A stretch of 64,000 bases of DNA from Micromonospora sonchi. GTDB taxonomy: Bacteria; Actinomycetota; Actinomycetes; Mycobacteriales; Micromonosporaceae. Below are positions 16,187 through 26,866 of this stretch, piece after piece; within the stretch, counting starts at the first letter, position 1, and every line of letters begins with the position of its first letter. Where the stretch lies: the NCBI RefSeq assembly GCF_014646235.1, contig NZ_BMNB01000012.1:124001-188000 (forward strand), in the 5' to 3' direction. The notes below the pieces were generated by a model. That model made no database searches and was not told the origin of the DNA. It saw only the letters and a list, made by a program, of their open reading frames with translations. A program made the position numbers and the translations under genes.

Positions 16187-16577
16187 TGACCCCTCCGGTT
16201 GATCCCGCTGAGGGAAACCGGCAATAGGCTGCGCTGGTCCAGGCGTGGCAGCGCTTCATCAGAGGTGATGGCCGCGCAGGTTACGGCATATCGGGGTATC
16301 CGGACCGGTGAGGCCGGCGCAGGTTACGGCATATCGGGGTATCCGGACCGGTGAGCGGCGCGGGCTGCGGCATGTCGGGGTATCCAGACCGGTTGAGGCC
16401 GCCAGTTGCGGTGTCTTGCGCGGAAGGGCGCCAGTTGCGGTGTCCTGCGCGACGTTGCCAAGGTGAGGACGCGGCCTCGCCCCCAGCCCTGCGCGCCCTG
16501 TTACGTGGGTCCCGGAGCCGGGCACGGTGGGGCCACACCACCATCACGCCCCACCGGAACCCGGCGAAAAGCGCAGG
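16187..16577. other. Repeat-bearing intergenic region
   Basis: 391 bp between the HTH gene and hspR. It contains three 41-43 bp direct repeats (16274-16398) and two shorter direct repeats with the core CCAGTTGCGGTGTC at about 16402 and 16430. Open frames across the repeats on the minus strand have repetitive composition (DTPICRN-type) and I do not consider them genes. Confidence 0.6.
16274..16398. repeat. Three direct repeats, 41-43 bp period
   Basis: Units begin at 16274, 16317 and 16358. The first two are identical over at least 38 bases (core GGTTACGGCATATCGGGGTA then TCCGGACCGGTGAG); the third diverges (GGGCTGCGGCATGTCGGGGT then ATCCAGACCGGTTGAG). Only three copies and spacers of 3-5 bases exclude a CRISPR array. 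Confidence 0.85.
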
Positions 16578-17018
16578 TCAGCGACCCGGGCTGCGGCGGG
16601 GACGCCAAACCACCAGGGCGGTGGAGGTCTGGTTGGTCGGCACCAGGTCGCGGCCGGGGAAGCGAGCCAGCGACTCGAGTTCGGCCACTCGGCGGTACGC
16701 CGCCTCCAGTTCGGCCTCCATCTCGGCGACCCGCTGCTGGGCCTGCTCCAACAGCCGCTCCAGGCCGATGATCCGCTTGATCCCGGCGAGGTTCACCCCG
16801 TCGTCCTGGCTGAGCCGCTGCACCTCGCGCAGCAGCACCACGTCCCGAACGCTGTACCGCCGCCCACCTCCGGCCGCCCGACCCGCCTGCACCAGGCCGA
16901 GCCGGTCGTATTGGCGCAGCGTCTGCGGATGCATCCCCGCCATCCGCGCCGCGACCGAGATCATCAGCACCTTGACCTCGTAGGCAGGGTCATCCGAACC
17001 GACGAACCCGTCCGTCAT
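16578..17018 (-). CDS. hspR: HspR, MerR-family heat-shock repressor
   Basis: 146-residue repressor that binds HAIR sequences upstream of dnaK and clpB, with DnaK as co-repressor in Streptomyces. The N-terminal winged HTH reads MISVAARMAGMHPQTLRQYDRLGLVQAGR, then GGGRRYSVRDVVLLREVQRLSQDDGVNLAGIKRII, a hallmark of HspR rather than other MerR proteins; a coiled coil (about 85-118) follows. ATG at 17018 lies 7 bases after GGAGGTGAG, so I prefer it to the GTG at 17027 that overlaps this ribosome binding site. Last gene of dnaK-grpE-dnaJ-hspR, 28 bp after dnaJ. HAIR sites at 21074 and 11593 are its expected targets. Confidence 0.95.
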   Translation of the reverse strand: MTDGFVGSDDPAYEVKVLMISVAARMAGMHPQTLRQYDRLGLVQAGRAAGGGRRYSVRDVVLLREVQRLSQDDGVNLAGIKRIIGLERLLEQAQQRVAEMEAELEAAYRRVAELESLARFPGRDLVPTNQTSTALVVWRPRRSPGR

Positions 17019-17046
17019 CCCACTCACCTCCGCACCGCTTCACCGA

Positions 17047-18222
17047 TCAACCAAACCGACGCACCCGCGCGTCGAGATGTTCCCGCCCGGCCGGCGGGGT
17101 CTGCGCGGCGAAGGTCTCCAGGGCCGTCCGGGCCTCGGCGGACAGCTGCGCCGGCACCACCACGTCGAGCGTGATGAGCAGGTCACCGGCCTGACCGTCC
17201 CGGCGCACCACGCCCTTGCCCCGGGCCCGCAGGATCCGTCCGCTCGGCGTGCCCGGCGGCACCCGCAGGGTGACCGCGCCGTCGAGGGTCGGCACCCGCA
17301 GGTCGGTGCCGAGCACCGCCTCCGCGAACGTGATCGGGACGGTCAGGGTGAGGTCGTCGCCGGTGCGCCCGAACAGCTCGTCCGGCCGGACCTTGACGTG
17401 CACGAACAGGTCGCCCGCCGGGCCGCCGCGCTCGCCCGGCTCACCCCGGCCGGCCAGTCGGATCCGCTGCCCGTCGGCCACTCCGGCCGGAAAACGGACG
17501 TTGAGCGTACGGGTCTTGGTGACGCCACCCGTGCCCTGGCATTCCGGGCACTTCTCGTCGACGACCGTGCCGACGCCCTGACAGTTGCGGCAGGGCTCGG
17601 AGAAGCTGAACGCCCCCTGATTTCGGGTGGTCACTCCGGCGCCGTGACAGATCGGGCAGGTCCGCGGCTGGGTGCCCGGCTTGGCGCCGCTGCCGTGACA
17701 GGTGTCGCAGACTCCGGGGGCCCGCAGCGTCAGGGGCAGGGTGACTCCCTGGACGGCGTCGTCGAAGTCGAGCGCCACCTCGGTCTCGATGTCGCGACCA
17801 CGCGCCGGACCGGGTGCGCCCCCACCTCCCGGGCCGCCGGAGAAGATCGAGCTGAACAGGTCCGAGATGCCACCCCCGGCGAACCGACCACCGCCGGACG
17901 AGCCAGCACCGAACAGATCCGACACGTCGAACGGCACACCGCCAGGCTGGCCCGGCTGGCGGGCGCCACGCCGGAAGGCACCCGAGCCGAACAGCGAACG
18001 CATCTCGTCGTACTCGCGGCGCTTGGCGTCGTCGCCGAGCACCGCGTACGCCTCGGAGACCACCTTGAAACGCTCCTCGGCCCCGGGCTCACCGGGGTTG
18101 TGGTCCGGGTGCGACTCGCGGGCCAGCTTCCGGTACGCCTTCTTGATCTCGTCAGCGGGGGCGGTCTTCGCCACGCCCAGGACCGCGTAGTAGTCCTTCT
18201 CGATCCAGTCCTTGGAACTCAA
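17047..18222 (-). CDS. dnaJ: Co-chaperone DnaJ
   Basis: Hsp40 that delivers substrates to DnaK and stimulates its ATPase. 391 residues: J domain (about 9-75) with the essential HPD in RESHPDHNPGE; Gly/Phe-rich segment (80-145); four zinc-binding CxxCxGxG repeats (CDTCHGSG, CPICHGAG, CRNCQGVG, CPECQGTG, about 170-230); C-terminal substrate-binding domain to residue 375. The start is a TTG at 18222, preceded by GGAGGAGG at suitable spacing; the nearby GTG is out of frame. The DYYAVLGV J-domain start and SKDWIEKDY extension match the actinobacterial DnaJ1 linked to dnaK. Confidence 0.97.
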   Translation of the reverse strand: MSSKDWIEKDYYAVLGVAKTAPADEIKKAYRKLARESHPDHNPGEPGAEERFKVVSEAYAVLGDDAKRREYDEMRSLFGSGAFRRGARQPGQPGGVPFDVSDLFGAGSSGGGRFAGGGISDLFSSIFSGGPGGGGAPGPARGRDIETEVALDFDDAVQGVTLPLTLRAPGVCDTCHGSGAKPGTQPRTCPICHGAGVTTRNQGAFSFSEPCRNCQGVGTVVDEKCPECQGTGGVTKTRTLNVRFPAGVADGQRIRLAGRGEPGERGGPAGDLFVHVKVRPDELFGRTGDDLTLTVPITFAEAVLGTDLRVPTLDGAVTLRVPPGTPSGRILRARGKGVVRRDGQAGDLLITLDVVVPAQLSAEARTALETFAAQTPPAGREHLDARVRRFG

Positions 18223-18307
18223 CCGTCCACCTCCTCCCCGCCTCCGGGCCGGGGCCGTCCCGTCCGCCGAAGCTCGGCAGTCGGGACGGCCCGGTCACCG
18301 TCGTGCA

Positions 18308-19069
18308 CTATTCCGGATCGGCGACCGCGACCAGCGCGGGCCGCAGCAGTCGCTCACCGATCTGGTAGCCGCGGCGCATCACCTGCACGCAGGTCGGCTC
18401 GGTGACGTCGGCCGAGGTCTGGTGGGTCACCGCCTCGTGCCGCGTCGGGTCGAACGGATCACCCTGCTCACCGAACGGGGCCAGCCCGAACTTGCCCAAC
18501 GCGGTGATCAGTTGCTCGGCCACCGAGCCGAACGGGCCGACCAGGTCGCCGTGGTCCCGGGCGCGGTCCAGGTCGTCCAGGATCGGCAGCAGGGCGGCGA
18601 GCACGGAGCCGGTCGCCTGCTCGGTGACCAGGCTGCGGTCGCGCTCGACCCGCTTGCGGTAGTTGGCGTACTCGGCCGACACGCGCTGCACGTCGCGCGT
18701 ACGCTCCTCCAGCTCGGCGCGGAGCGCCTCCAGCTCGGCGGCGAGCCCGCCGGATTCCCCGGCCGGCCGATCTTCCGCCGGATCTGCGGGAGAGTCCACC
18801 ACCGGCGGCCCGTCGGTCGCCGAGTCGCTGAGCGCCGTGGTTTCCATCTCGATCGCGTCGACCACGACCTCGGCGTCCTCGACCAGACCCTCCGCCGGGG
18901 CGTCCGAGCCGGCGTCGGCCGCCGCGCCGTCCGGCTCGCTGGTCTGGTTGATCTTGCGGTTGTTGCGGATGACAACCCGCGGCGCCTCGCCGGGGGTCGA
19001 CTCGGGCGCCGAACCACCCGGCGCCGACCCGGTGTCACCCGGGTCAGCGGCTCGGGGCTTCTCCGTCAT
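18308..19069 (-). CDS. grpE: Nucleotide exchange factor GrpE
   Basis: Releases ADP from DnaK. 253 residues: a long acidic, disordered N-terminus (1-105), a dimerising coiled coil (ELEALRAELEERTRDVQRVSAEYANYRKRVERDR, roughly 108-145) and the C-terminal beta domain with DPFDPTRHEAVTHQTSAD and VMRRGYQIGERLLRPALVAVADPE, the GrpE signature. The N-terminal extension with its RVVIRNNRKINQTS segment is longer than in E. coli but common in actinobacteria. Located 46 bp after dnaK and 85 bp before dnaJ in the heat-shock operon. Confidence 0.97.
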   Translation of the reverse strand: MTEKPRAADPGDTGSAPGGSAPESTPGEAPRVVIRNNRKINQTSEPDGAAADAGSDAPAEGLVEDAEVVVDAIEMETTALSDSATDGPPVVDSPADPAEDRPAGESGGLAAELEALRAELEERTRDVQRVSAEYANYRKRVERDRSLVTEQATGSVLAALLPILDDLDRARDHGDLVGPFGSVAEQLITALGKFGLAPFGEQGDPFDPTRHEAVTHQTSADVTEPTCVQVMRRGYQIGERLLRPALVAVADPE

Positions 19070-19115
19070 TCGACTACCTCATCCCTTGCCTGTGAGTTCG
19101 AGTCCACCAGGACCG

Positions 19116-20981
<1,866 letters not shown>

Positions 20982-21073
20982 CTTCGCTTCCTCGCTTCGT
21001 AACGTTGAGCAGCAGACGGGTCTGCCCGTCGCCGCTGTCCGGCGGGCGCCGCCCGCAGCGACCCCACCTCAAG

Positions 21074-21145
21074 TTGAGTGAACTTGACTCAATAGTGCCA
21101 CGCCCGCCGCGATCGTCAAATCAAGTTGAGTCGGATCGGCGCAAG
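21074..21145. promoter_or_regulatory. HAIR elements (HspR operators) between dnaK and the GTPase gene
   Basis: TTGAGT (21074-21079), spacer GAACTTG, ACTCAA (21087-21092) is a perfect 6-bp-arm HAIR core. A second, weaker site begins with TTGAGT at 21126-21131, seven bases, then GCGCAAG (21139-21145). They precede dnaK on the minus strand and also lie within 60-130 bp of the divergent GTPase start. Confidence 0.85.
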
Positions 21146-21202
21146 TTGTCGCTCGCTAGGGACTGGTTGTCTTACCTTGTGTCGGTCGGGCACGCTTTAG
21201 CG

Positions 21203-23032
21203 GTGACGACGAACGGCGATCCCGCCCACCTCTCCGGCGCGCCCGCCGTCGCAGCCCGCACCGGCTTCACCGACGCCGGGAGGGGCCGGCCCGCAACTGG
21301 GGACGACCACCTTCCCGACGCCCTGACCGGCCTGCGCGCCGCGATCGGGGCAGCACGGTTTTCGCTGGCCCTGCCCTCGGCCGAACCGGCCGAGCGGATC
21401 GGCGCCGCCCTCGCCGACCAGCTCGACGACTACCTGCTGCCCCGGCTCTCCCGCCTCGACGCGCCGCTGCTCGTGGTGGTGGGCGGTTCCACCGGCGCCG
21501 GCAAGTCGACCCTGGTCAACAGTCTGGTGCAGGCCCGGGTCAGCGCCGTCGGAGTGCTGCGACCCACCACCCGGTCCCCGGTCCTGGTCTGCAATCCGGC
21601 CGACTCGCCCTGGTTCCGCCGGGGCGAGCTGCTGCCCGGTCTGACCCGTACCAACCACCCCAGCGCGGACCCGGGCACCCTGCACCTGGTCACCGCCCCG
21701 GCGCTGCCTCCCGGGCTGGCGTTCCTGGACGCCCCCGACATCGACTCGGTGGTCGACGCCAACCGCGCGCTGGCCGGTCAACTGCTCGCCGCCGCCGACC
21801 TCTGGCTCTTCGTGACCACCGCCGCCCGCTACGCCGACGCCGTCCCCTGGGAGCTGCTGCACGGCGCGCGGGCCCGCGGCGCGGCGATCGCCCTGGTGCT
21901 CGACCGGGTGCCGGCGGAGGCCACCGACGAGGTCGCCGCCCACCTCGCCGAGATGCTCGCCGAGCAGGATCTCGGCTCGGCGCCGCTGTTCGTCCTACCC
22001 GAGACCTGGGTCGACGGGCAGGGCCTGCTGCCCGACCGGGTCACCGCCCCGCTGGCGGACTGGTTCGCCCGGCTCGCCGCCGACGCGGACGCCCGCTCGG
22101 CGGTGGTGCGGCAGACCCTGGGCGGTGCCCTGGCCGCGCTGCAACCCGCGGTGCGGAGCCTGGCCGAGGCCGCCGACGAGCAGGTGTCCGCCGCCGACGC
22201 CTTGGACGACCGGGTACGAGCCGCGTATCGGGCCGCGAACCGGACGGTCGAGCAGGGGCTGCGCGACGGCCGGATGCTCCGCGGCGAGGTGCTCGCCCGC
22301 TGGCAGGATTTCATCGGCACCAGCGAGTTCCTCCGCACGCTGGAGGCGCGGATCGGCCGGCTGCGCGACCGGGTGGTGGCCGCGTTCGGCCGGCGACCGG
22401 CACCGGCGGTGCAGCTACGCGACGCGATCGAATCCCAGCTGTCGATCCTGCTGCTCGGCGTGGCGGCCGAGGCGGCCGAGCACGCGTACACCGGGTGGAA
22501 GGCGCACCCCGCCGGGGCCGCACTGCTCGAACCGGGCCTGGCCCACCACTCTCCCGACCTGCCCGAACGGGTCGAGCGGTTGATCCGTGACTGGCAACGT
22601 GGCGTGCTGGAGCTGGTCCACGCCGAGGGCGGCGACCGGCGCTTCGTGGCCCGGACGGCGGCGTACGCGGTCAATGCCACCGGGCTGGTCGTGATGATCG
22701 CGGTCTTCGCCTCGACCGCGTTCATCCCGACCGGGTTGGAGGTCGCCACCGGCGCGGGTACCACCGTCGCCGGGCAGGCGGTGCTTCAGGCGATCTTCGG
22801 TGATCAGGCTGTCCGTACGCTGGCCGGCAAGGCCCGGGAGGACCTGTTGAAGCGGGTACGGTTCCTGCTGGACGCCGAGGCCGCCCGCTACCTGGCCCGG
22901 ACGGAGCAGTCGCGACCGGCCGCCCGGACCGCGGCGGAGCTGCGCCGGGCGGCCGACCGGGTCGAGACGGCCCGGCTGCACAGCGGATTCGCCAGCGCGG
23001 CGCCGGCGGATGAGGGGCGGCAGCATCCGTGA
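21203..23032 (+). CDS. Membrane-associated dynamin-like/YfjP-type GTPase 1
   Basis: 609 residues. G domain with P-loop GGSTGAGKST (about residue 92), G2 Thr in RPTTRSP, G3 DAPDIDS (about 178) and a G4-like VLDRVP (in place of NKxD); then a long alpha-helical region, and a hydrophobic segment VNATGLVVMIAVFASTAF with a following Gly-rich amphipathic stretch (about 490-545), as in bacterial dynamin-like proteins. The C-terminus is helical and charged. GTG at 21203 is chosen; an earlier GTG at 21179 is possible. Divergent from dnaK and followed 58 bp later by a second GTPase of the same class. Likely membrane remodelling or septum/stress role, by family inference. Confidence 0.82.
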   Translation: MTTNGDPAHLSGAPAVAARTGFTDAGRGRPATGDDHLPDALTGLRAAIGAARFSLALPSAEPAERIGAALADQLDDYLLPRLSRLDAPLLVVVGGSTGAGKSTLVNSLVQARVSAVGVLRPTTRSPVLVCNPADSPWFRRGELLPGLTRTNHPSADPGTLHLVTAPALPPGLAFLDAPDIDSVVDANRALAGQLLAAADLWLFVTTAARYADAVPWELLHGARARGAAIALVLDRVPAEATDEVAAHLAEMLAEQDLGSAPLFVLPETWVDGQGLLPDRVTAPLADWFARLAADADARSAVVRQTLGGALAALQPAVRSLAEAADEQVSAADALDDRVRAAYRAANRTVEQGLRDGRMLRGEVLARWQDFIGTSEFLRTLEARIGRLRDRVVAAFGRRPAPAVQLRDAIESQLSILLLGVAAEAAEHAYTGWKAHPAGAALLEPGLAHHSPDLPERVERLIRDWQRGVLELVHAEGGDRRFVARTAAYAVNATGLVVMIAVFASTAFIPTGLEVATGAGTTVAGQAVLQAIFGDQAVRTLAGKAREDLLKRVRFLLDAEAARYLARTEQSRPAARTAAELRRAADRVETARLHSGFASAAPADEGRQHP

Positions 23033-23090
23033 ACGAGCAGACCAGATCGGCACCGCGCTCCGCCGCTCCGGTGCCCGGCGAGGAGATTCG

Positions 23091-24767
23091 GTGAGCGGCC
23101 TGGGCGGACGCCTGCGCGAGGCGTTGCGGGCCGACGGGCGGGTGGACGCCGATCAGCTGGCCGCCCGACTGGAGGCGGTGCAGCGGTTCCTGGGCATCGT
23201 CGACGGGCACCTGCCGGACACTGCGCTGGTGCCGGCGCGCACCCTGGTCGAGCGGGCCGGGACCCGGCTGGCGCTGTCCCGTGACCACACCGTCGTGGCC
23301 CTGGCCGGCGCGACCGGCAGCGGCAAGTCGAGCCTGTTCAACGCGATGGCCCGGATGGAGCTGTCGCCCGCCGGGGTGCGCCGACCCACCACCGGCGTGG
23401 CCCACGCCTGCGTCTGGGGACCGCTCGACGGCGGCAGCCGGTTGCTCGACTGGCTCGGCGTGCTGCCCCGGCACCGGTTCGTCCGGGAGAGCGTGCTGGA
23501 CGGCGACGACGAGTTCGCGCTGCACGGACTGATCCTGCTCGACCTGCCGGACCTCGACTCGGTGCAGCACTCGCACCGGCTCGAGGTGGACCGACTGCTC
23601 GGCCTGGTGGACCTCGTGGTCTGGGTGGTCGACCCGCAGAAGTACGCCGACCGGGTGGTGCACCGCCACTACCTCCGGGAGTTCCACCGACATCGCGACG
23701 TCACCCTGGTCGTGCTCAACCAGGCCGACCGGCTGGCGCCGGCCGACGTACCCCGGGTCCTCGCCGACCTGCGCCGGCTGCTCGACGCCGACGGGCTGGA
23801 CGGAGTCCCGCTGCTGGCCACCACCGTCGCGGACCCGAACGGTCCGGACGGTCTGCGGGAGGCGCTGGAGCGTACCGTCGCCGAGCGGCAGGCCGCGCTG
23901 CGCCGGCTCTCCGGGGACGTGGACGGCGTGGTCGCCGCGCTGGACGAGATGGTCGGGGCACCCGGGACGGCGCTCGCCCCGGACGATCCCGCCGTCGGCA
24001 CGCTGAACCGGGCGCTGAGCGCGGCGGCGGGGGTGCCGACGGTGGCGGCCTCGGTCGAAGACGCCTACCGGCATCGGGCCGCCTCGGCCACCGGCTGGCC
24101 GCTGGTCCGGTTCTGGCGACGGCTGCGTCCCGATCCGCTGCGCCGGCTGCACCTCTCCGGTCCGCCGGCCGACCCGGCGGAAAGTCTGGTCGCCGCGACC
24201 TCGGTGCCCGAGCCCAGCGCCGCCGACAAGTCCGCGATGGCGCTGGCCCTGCGTACGGTGGCCGAGCGGGCCGGGTCCGGCCTGCCGAGCGCCTGGCCGA
24301 ACGCGGTGACCATGGCGGCCCGGTCCCGTCTCGGCGACCTGCCGGACGCCCTGGACCGCGCGGTCGCCGGTGCCGACCTGGGCATGGACCGACCCCGGTT
24401 CTGGTGGCGACTGGTCGGCGGGGTGCAGTGGCTGGTGACCCTCGCCGCCGTGGCCGGGCTGGGCTGGTTGCTCCTCGGCTACGCGCTGCGGGCCCTCGGC
24501 CTGCCCGAGCTGCGGCACCCGATGGTCGGCGAGGTGCCGGTGCCGACCCTGCTGCTGCTCGGTGGGCTGCTGGCGGGGCTGCTGCTGGCCGCGCTGACCC
24601 GTCCCATCGCCCGGTGGGCCGCGCGGCGTGCCGGGCAACGGGCACAGGCACGGTTGACCGCGGCGGTGGCCGCCGTCGGTGACGAGTCCGTACTCGCCCC
24701 GGTGCGCGCGGTGATCGCCGCGCACGCCGACGCGCGAACCGTCCTGGAGGTCGCCCGCCACCGGTGA
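23091..24767 (+). CDS. Membrane-associated dynamin-like/YfjP-type GTPase 2
   Basis: 558 residues. G domain with P-loop GATGSGKSS (about residue 75), RRPTTGVAHA, G3 DLPDLDS and G4 NQAD (about 210), so its guanine-specificity motif is better preserved than in its upstream neighbour. Two strong transmembrane helices near the C-terminus (VQWLVTLAAVAGLGWLLLGYAL and LLLLGGLLAGLLLAALT, about 445-515) precede a helical tail. GTG at 23091 has GAGGAG five bases before it. Pairs of such GTPases, one with and one without strong TM hairpin, recall DynA/DynB of Streptomyces and IniA/IniC of mycobacteria; a heterodimer is a reasonable inference, not shown by sequence. Confidence 0.83.
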   Translation: MSGLGGRLREALRADGRVDADQLAARLEAVQRFLGIVDGHLPDTALVPARTLVERAGTRLALSRDHTVVALAGATGSGKSSLFNAMARMELSPAGVRRPTTGVAHACVWGPLDGGSRLLDWLGVLPRHRFVRESVLDGDDEFALHGLILLDLPDLDSVQHSHRLEVDRLLGLVDLVVWVVDPQKYADRVVHRHYLREFHRHRDVTLVVLNQADRLAPADVPRVLADLRRLLDADGLDGVPLLATTVADPNGPDGLREALERTVAERQAALRRLSGDVDGVVAALDEMVGAPGTALAPDDPAVGTLNRALSAAAGVPTVAASVEDAYRHRAASATGWPLVRFWRRLRPDPLRRLHLSGPPADPAESLVAATSVPEPSAADKSAMALALRTVAERAGSGLPSAWPNAVTMAARSRLGDLPDALDRAVAGADLGMDRPRFWWRLVGGVQWLVTLAAVAGLGWLLLGYALRALGLPELRHPMVGEVPVPTLLLLGGLLAGLLLAALTRPIARWAARRAGQRAQARLTAAVAAVGDESVLAPVRAVIAAHADARTVLEVARHR

Positions 24768-24781
24768 GGCCGGCCGCCCGC

Positions 24782-24800
24782 GAGCGGGCTCGGCCCGCTC
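24782..24800. terminator. Short GC hairpin after the GTPase pair
   Basis: GAGCGGGC (24782-24789), loop TCG, GCCCGCTC (24793-24800), directly after the second GTPase stop. No U-tract, as is usual in high-GC actinobacteria. Confidence 0.55.
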
Positions 24801-24839
24801 ACCGCGTGATCGGGCGGTGAGCGGCGTAGGGTCGGGGTC

Positions 24840-26060
24840 ATGGCCACGCCACAAACCCCCTACGAGGCGGTGCTGCACGCCGCACGCGACGTGACCAAGC
24901 TCGACTCGGCCCTCGACGCGGAGATGCTCGGCGCAGCGCTGCTGGGCAGTGTGTACGAGATCGCCGAGACGGACCGGGAGTCGGCGGTGCGGGAATTCGT
25001 CGCCAATTTCCTCGCGGCCACCTCGCGCCGGCGGGCTGCGGCGGCGACCACCGTCCGCGCGGTCTTCGCGGCCCTGGTGCCGGACGCGACCGGCGCGGAC
25101 CGGGTACGCCCCGGCGCCAGCGCACCGGCCTGGTCCGGTCAGCTCGGCCGGGTGCACCTCACCGGCAGTTGGGCGTACGGCGACGTCTACGGCGACCAGA
25201 CCTCGTACCTGGCCACCTTCGCCTACGACGACGACACCGGCGGGCCGGAGCACGCACTGGTGGCGCTGGTCGACCACAACATCGGCATCACCAAGGACGT
25301 CTTCGTCGGCGGGCCGGCCGACGTGATCCTGGAGCAGGTCCGGAAGCTGTGCGCGGCCGACGAGCTGACCTGGTTCCGGGAGGAGGATCCGATCCGAGTG
25401 CGGGGCGAGGTGAGCCGGCACCTGGCGGTCACCGACCGGTTGGGGCAACTGCCCGGGGCGAGTTCACTGGCCACGGACCGCGCGCTGGTCGGGGCCCGGT
25501 TGGCGATTCTGCCCGCCGCGGCGGCACCGCCTCCGCCAGCCGATGATCCGCTGCCGGAGGCCGAGCGGGGCGAGGAGATCCGGCGTTTCCTGGCCTCTCC
25601 CGAGGCGGCCCGGGCCGGGCTGGTCACCATCGTCGATGACGCGGAGCTGGCCTCGCTGCACTTCTGCCTGGGTCTGCTGCTGGACCACGCGGCGACCTTT
25701 CCGGACGCCGACCCGCTGCGGTGGAGCCCGACGGTGGCCGGGCTCTTCCTGCTCGACTGGGTACACCGTCGCGCCGTGCTGGACATGGACGACGCGGCGA
25801 TGCTGCCCCGGGTGCTACGCGCCTGGGCCGGTTACGCCGCCCGTCGACGCGGGTTGTCCGCACCGGCGGCGGCCTCGACGGACGCCGCGATCGAGGAGAT
25901 GGTGCCGGAGTTCGCCCGGCTCTACGCCACGGGCGAGCGGCGTAGCCCGGCGACCGCCGCCGTCGCCCAGTTGATGGCCGACGGCATCGATCCGGACGAT
26001 GCGGCCGCCCTCGATGCCTGGATCGACGCCAACCGCCACCGCCTCGCCGACGACGACTGA
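24840..26060 (+). CDS. Conserved actinobacterial hypothetical protein, 406 residues
   Basis: Soluble protein beginning MATPQTPYEAVLHAARDVTKLDSALDAEMLGAALLG. An N-terminal half (to about 200) includes WAYGDVYGDQTSYLATFAYDDDTGGPEHALVALVDHNIGITKDVFVG, and a C-terminal all-helical half includes RWSPTVAGLFLLDWVHRRAVLD, MLPRVLRAWAGYAARRRGL and AVAQLMADGIDPDD. I know this as a recurrent actinobacterial protein of unknown function but cannot name a domain. No signal peptide or TM helix. Same strand as the GTPase pair but separated by a hairpin, so likely its own transcript. Converges with the Pro-rich gene at 26075. Confidence 0.75.
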   Translation: MATPQTPYEAVLHAARDVTKLDSALDAEMLGAALLGSVYEIAETDRESAVREFVANFLAATSRRRAAAATTVRAVFAALVPDATGADRVRPGASAPAWSGQLGRVHLTGSWAYGDVYGDQTSYLATFAYDDDTGGPEHALVALVDHNIGITKDVFVGGPADVILEQVRKLCAADELTWFREEDPIRVRGEVSRHLAVTDRLGQLPGASSLATDRALVGARLAILPAAAAPPPPADDPLPEAERGEEIRRFLASPEAARAGLVTIVDDAELASLHFCLGLLLDHAATFPDADPLRWSPTVAGLFLLDWVHRRAVLDMDDAAMLPRVLRAWAGYAARRRGLSAPAAASTDAAIEEMVPEFARLYATGERRSPATAAVAQLMADGIDPDDAAALDAWIDANRHRLADDD

Positions 26061-26074
26061 CGGTCCTTCCCCGC

Positions 26075-26866
26075 TCAACCGGACAGCGCGACCGGGAAAA
26101 GACCGGACACCTGCCCGGTCGGACCGACCGACTCACCCGGCTCCACCGACGCGCTCGGCTCCGACGACGCACTCGGCTCCGACGACGGTTCAGGCTCGGC
26201 GGGCGCGCTCGGCTCTCCCGACGGCCCAGGCTCTTTCGGCGGCCCAGGCCCTCCCGACGCACTTGGCTCCACGGACGCGCTGGGCGTCACCGATGCACTC
26301 GGCTCCACGGACGCGCTCGGCTCGGGTGTGGGCTCGGGCGCGGGCGACGGTGAGCCGGGTGGTGATGGCGGGCTCGGGTGCGGCGCTGGCGACGGTTCCG
26401 GCGTGGGAATGGCTGGCCAGGGCACCGGGGAGATCGCGGGTGGCTCCGGTCGGCGTACCGGTGGTTCGACCGACGTGACGGTGGGCACCGGGTCGGGCCG
26501 ATCCTTTTCCACCGTCGGATCGACGGGCGCGGCGACCGGTCCGGCCGACGGCAGCGCCGACCCGGTGGCCGTCGGAGCGCCGCTGGGCGGCGGCGGGATG
26601 ACCACCGGGCCGATCGAGGGCGTCGGGATGAAGGGCGTACTGCTGTCCGGCAGCGCGGTGCTGCCGACCGTCGCGGAACCGGTGCTGATGGCGGCAAGGA
26701 CCGGCATCGAGGCGGTGCCGGCGAGCAGCGCCACGGTGAGCAGATAACCCCGGGTGGGGCCAGCGGTACGGGCGGCTCGGTGCACACCCACCACCCGGCG
26801 GTAGCCGCCGGGTGCCCGGTGCCGGCCGAGGCCCACCACCCCGGGACCCTCACCTGGTTCGGACAC
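26075..26866 (-). CDS. Single-pass surface protein with Pro/Ser/Glu-rich PSASxEP stalk
   Basis: 263 residues from a GTG at 26866 that follows GAGGAG by six bases. A short basic cytoplasmic end (GLGRHRAPGGYRRVVGVHRAARTAG) precedes one transmembrane helix, RGYLLTVALLAGTASMPVLAA (about 38-58). Everything after is extracellular-type low complexity: PIPTPEPSPAP, then PSASVEP/PSASVTP/PSASGGP repeats. There is no sorting motif or catalytic domain. It could be a wall-spanning stalk or an adhesin-like spacer; mucin-like Thr/Ser/Pro composition suggests O-mannosylation. Function unknown. Confidence 0.65.
   Translation of the reverse strand: MSEPGEGPGVVGLGRHRAPGGYRRVVGVHRAARTAGPTRGYLLTVALLAGTASMPVLAAISTGSATVGSTALPDSSTPFIPTPSIGPVVIPPPPSGAPTATGSALPSAGPVAAPVDPTVEKDRPDPVPTVTSVEPPVRRPEPPAISPVPWPAIPTPEPSPAPHPSPPSPPGSPSPAPEPTPEPSASVEPSASVTPSASVEPSASGGPGPPKEPGPSGEPSAPAEPEPSSEPSASSEPSASVEPGESVGPTGQVSGLFPVALSG

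Noticed and set aside
16274..16398. CRISPR array
   Set aside because: Only three repeats, spacers of 3-5 bases and no cas genes in the window.
16259..16547. Minus-strand ORFs over the direct repeats
   Set aside because: Products repeat DTPICRN-like strings because of DNA repeats; no start signal.
23029..23031. GTG overlapping the first GTPase stop as start of the second
   Set aside because: Out of frame with the second GTPase; the GTG at 23091 with GAGGAG is the better start.
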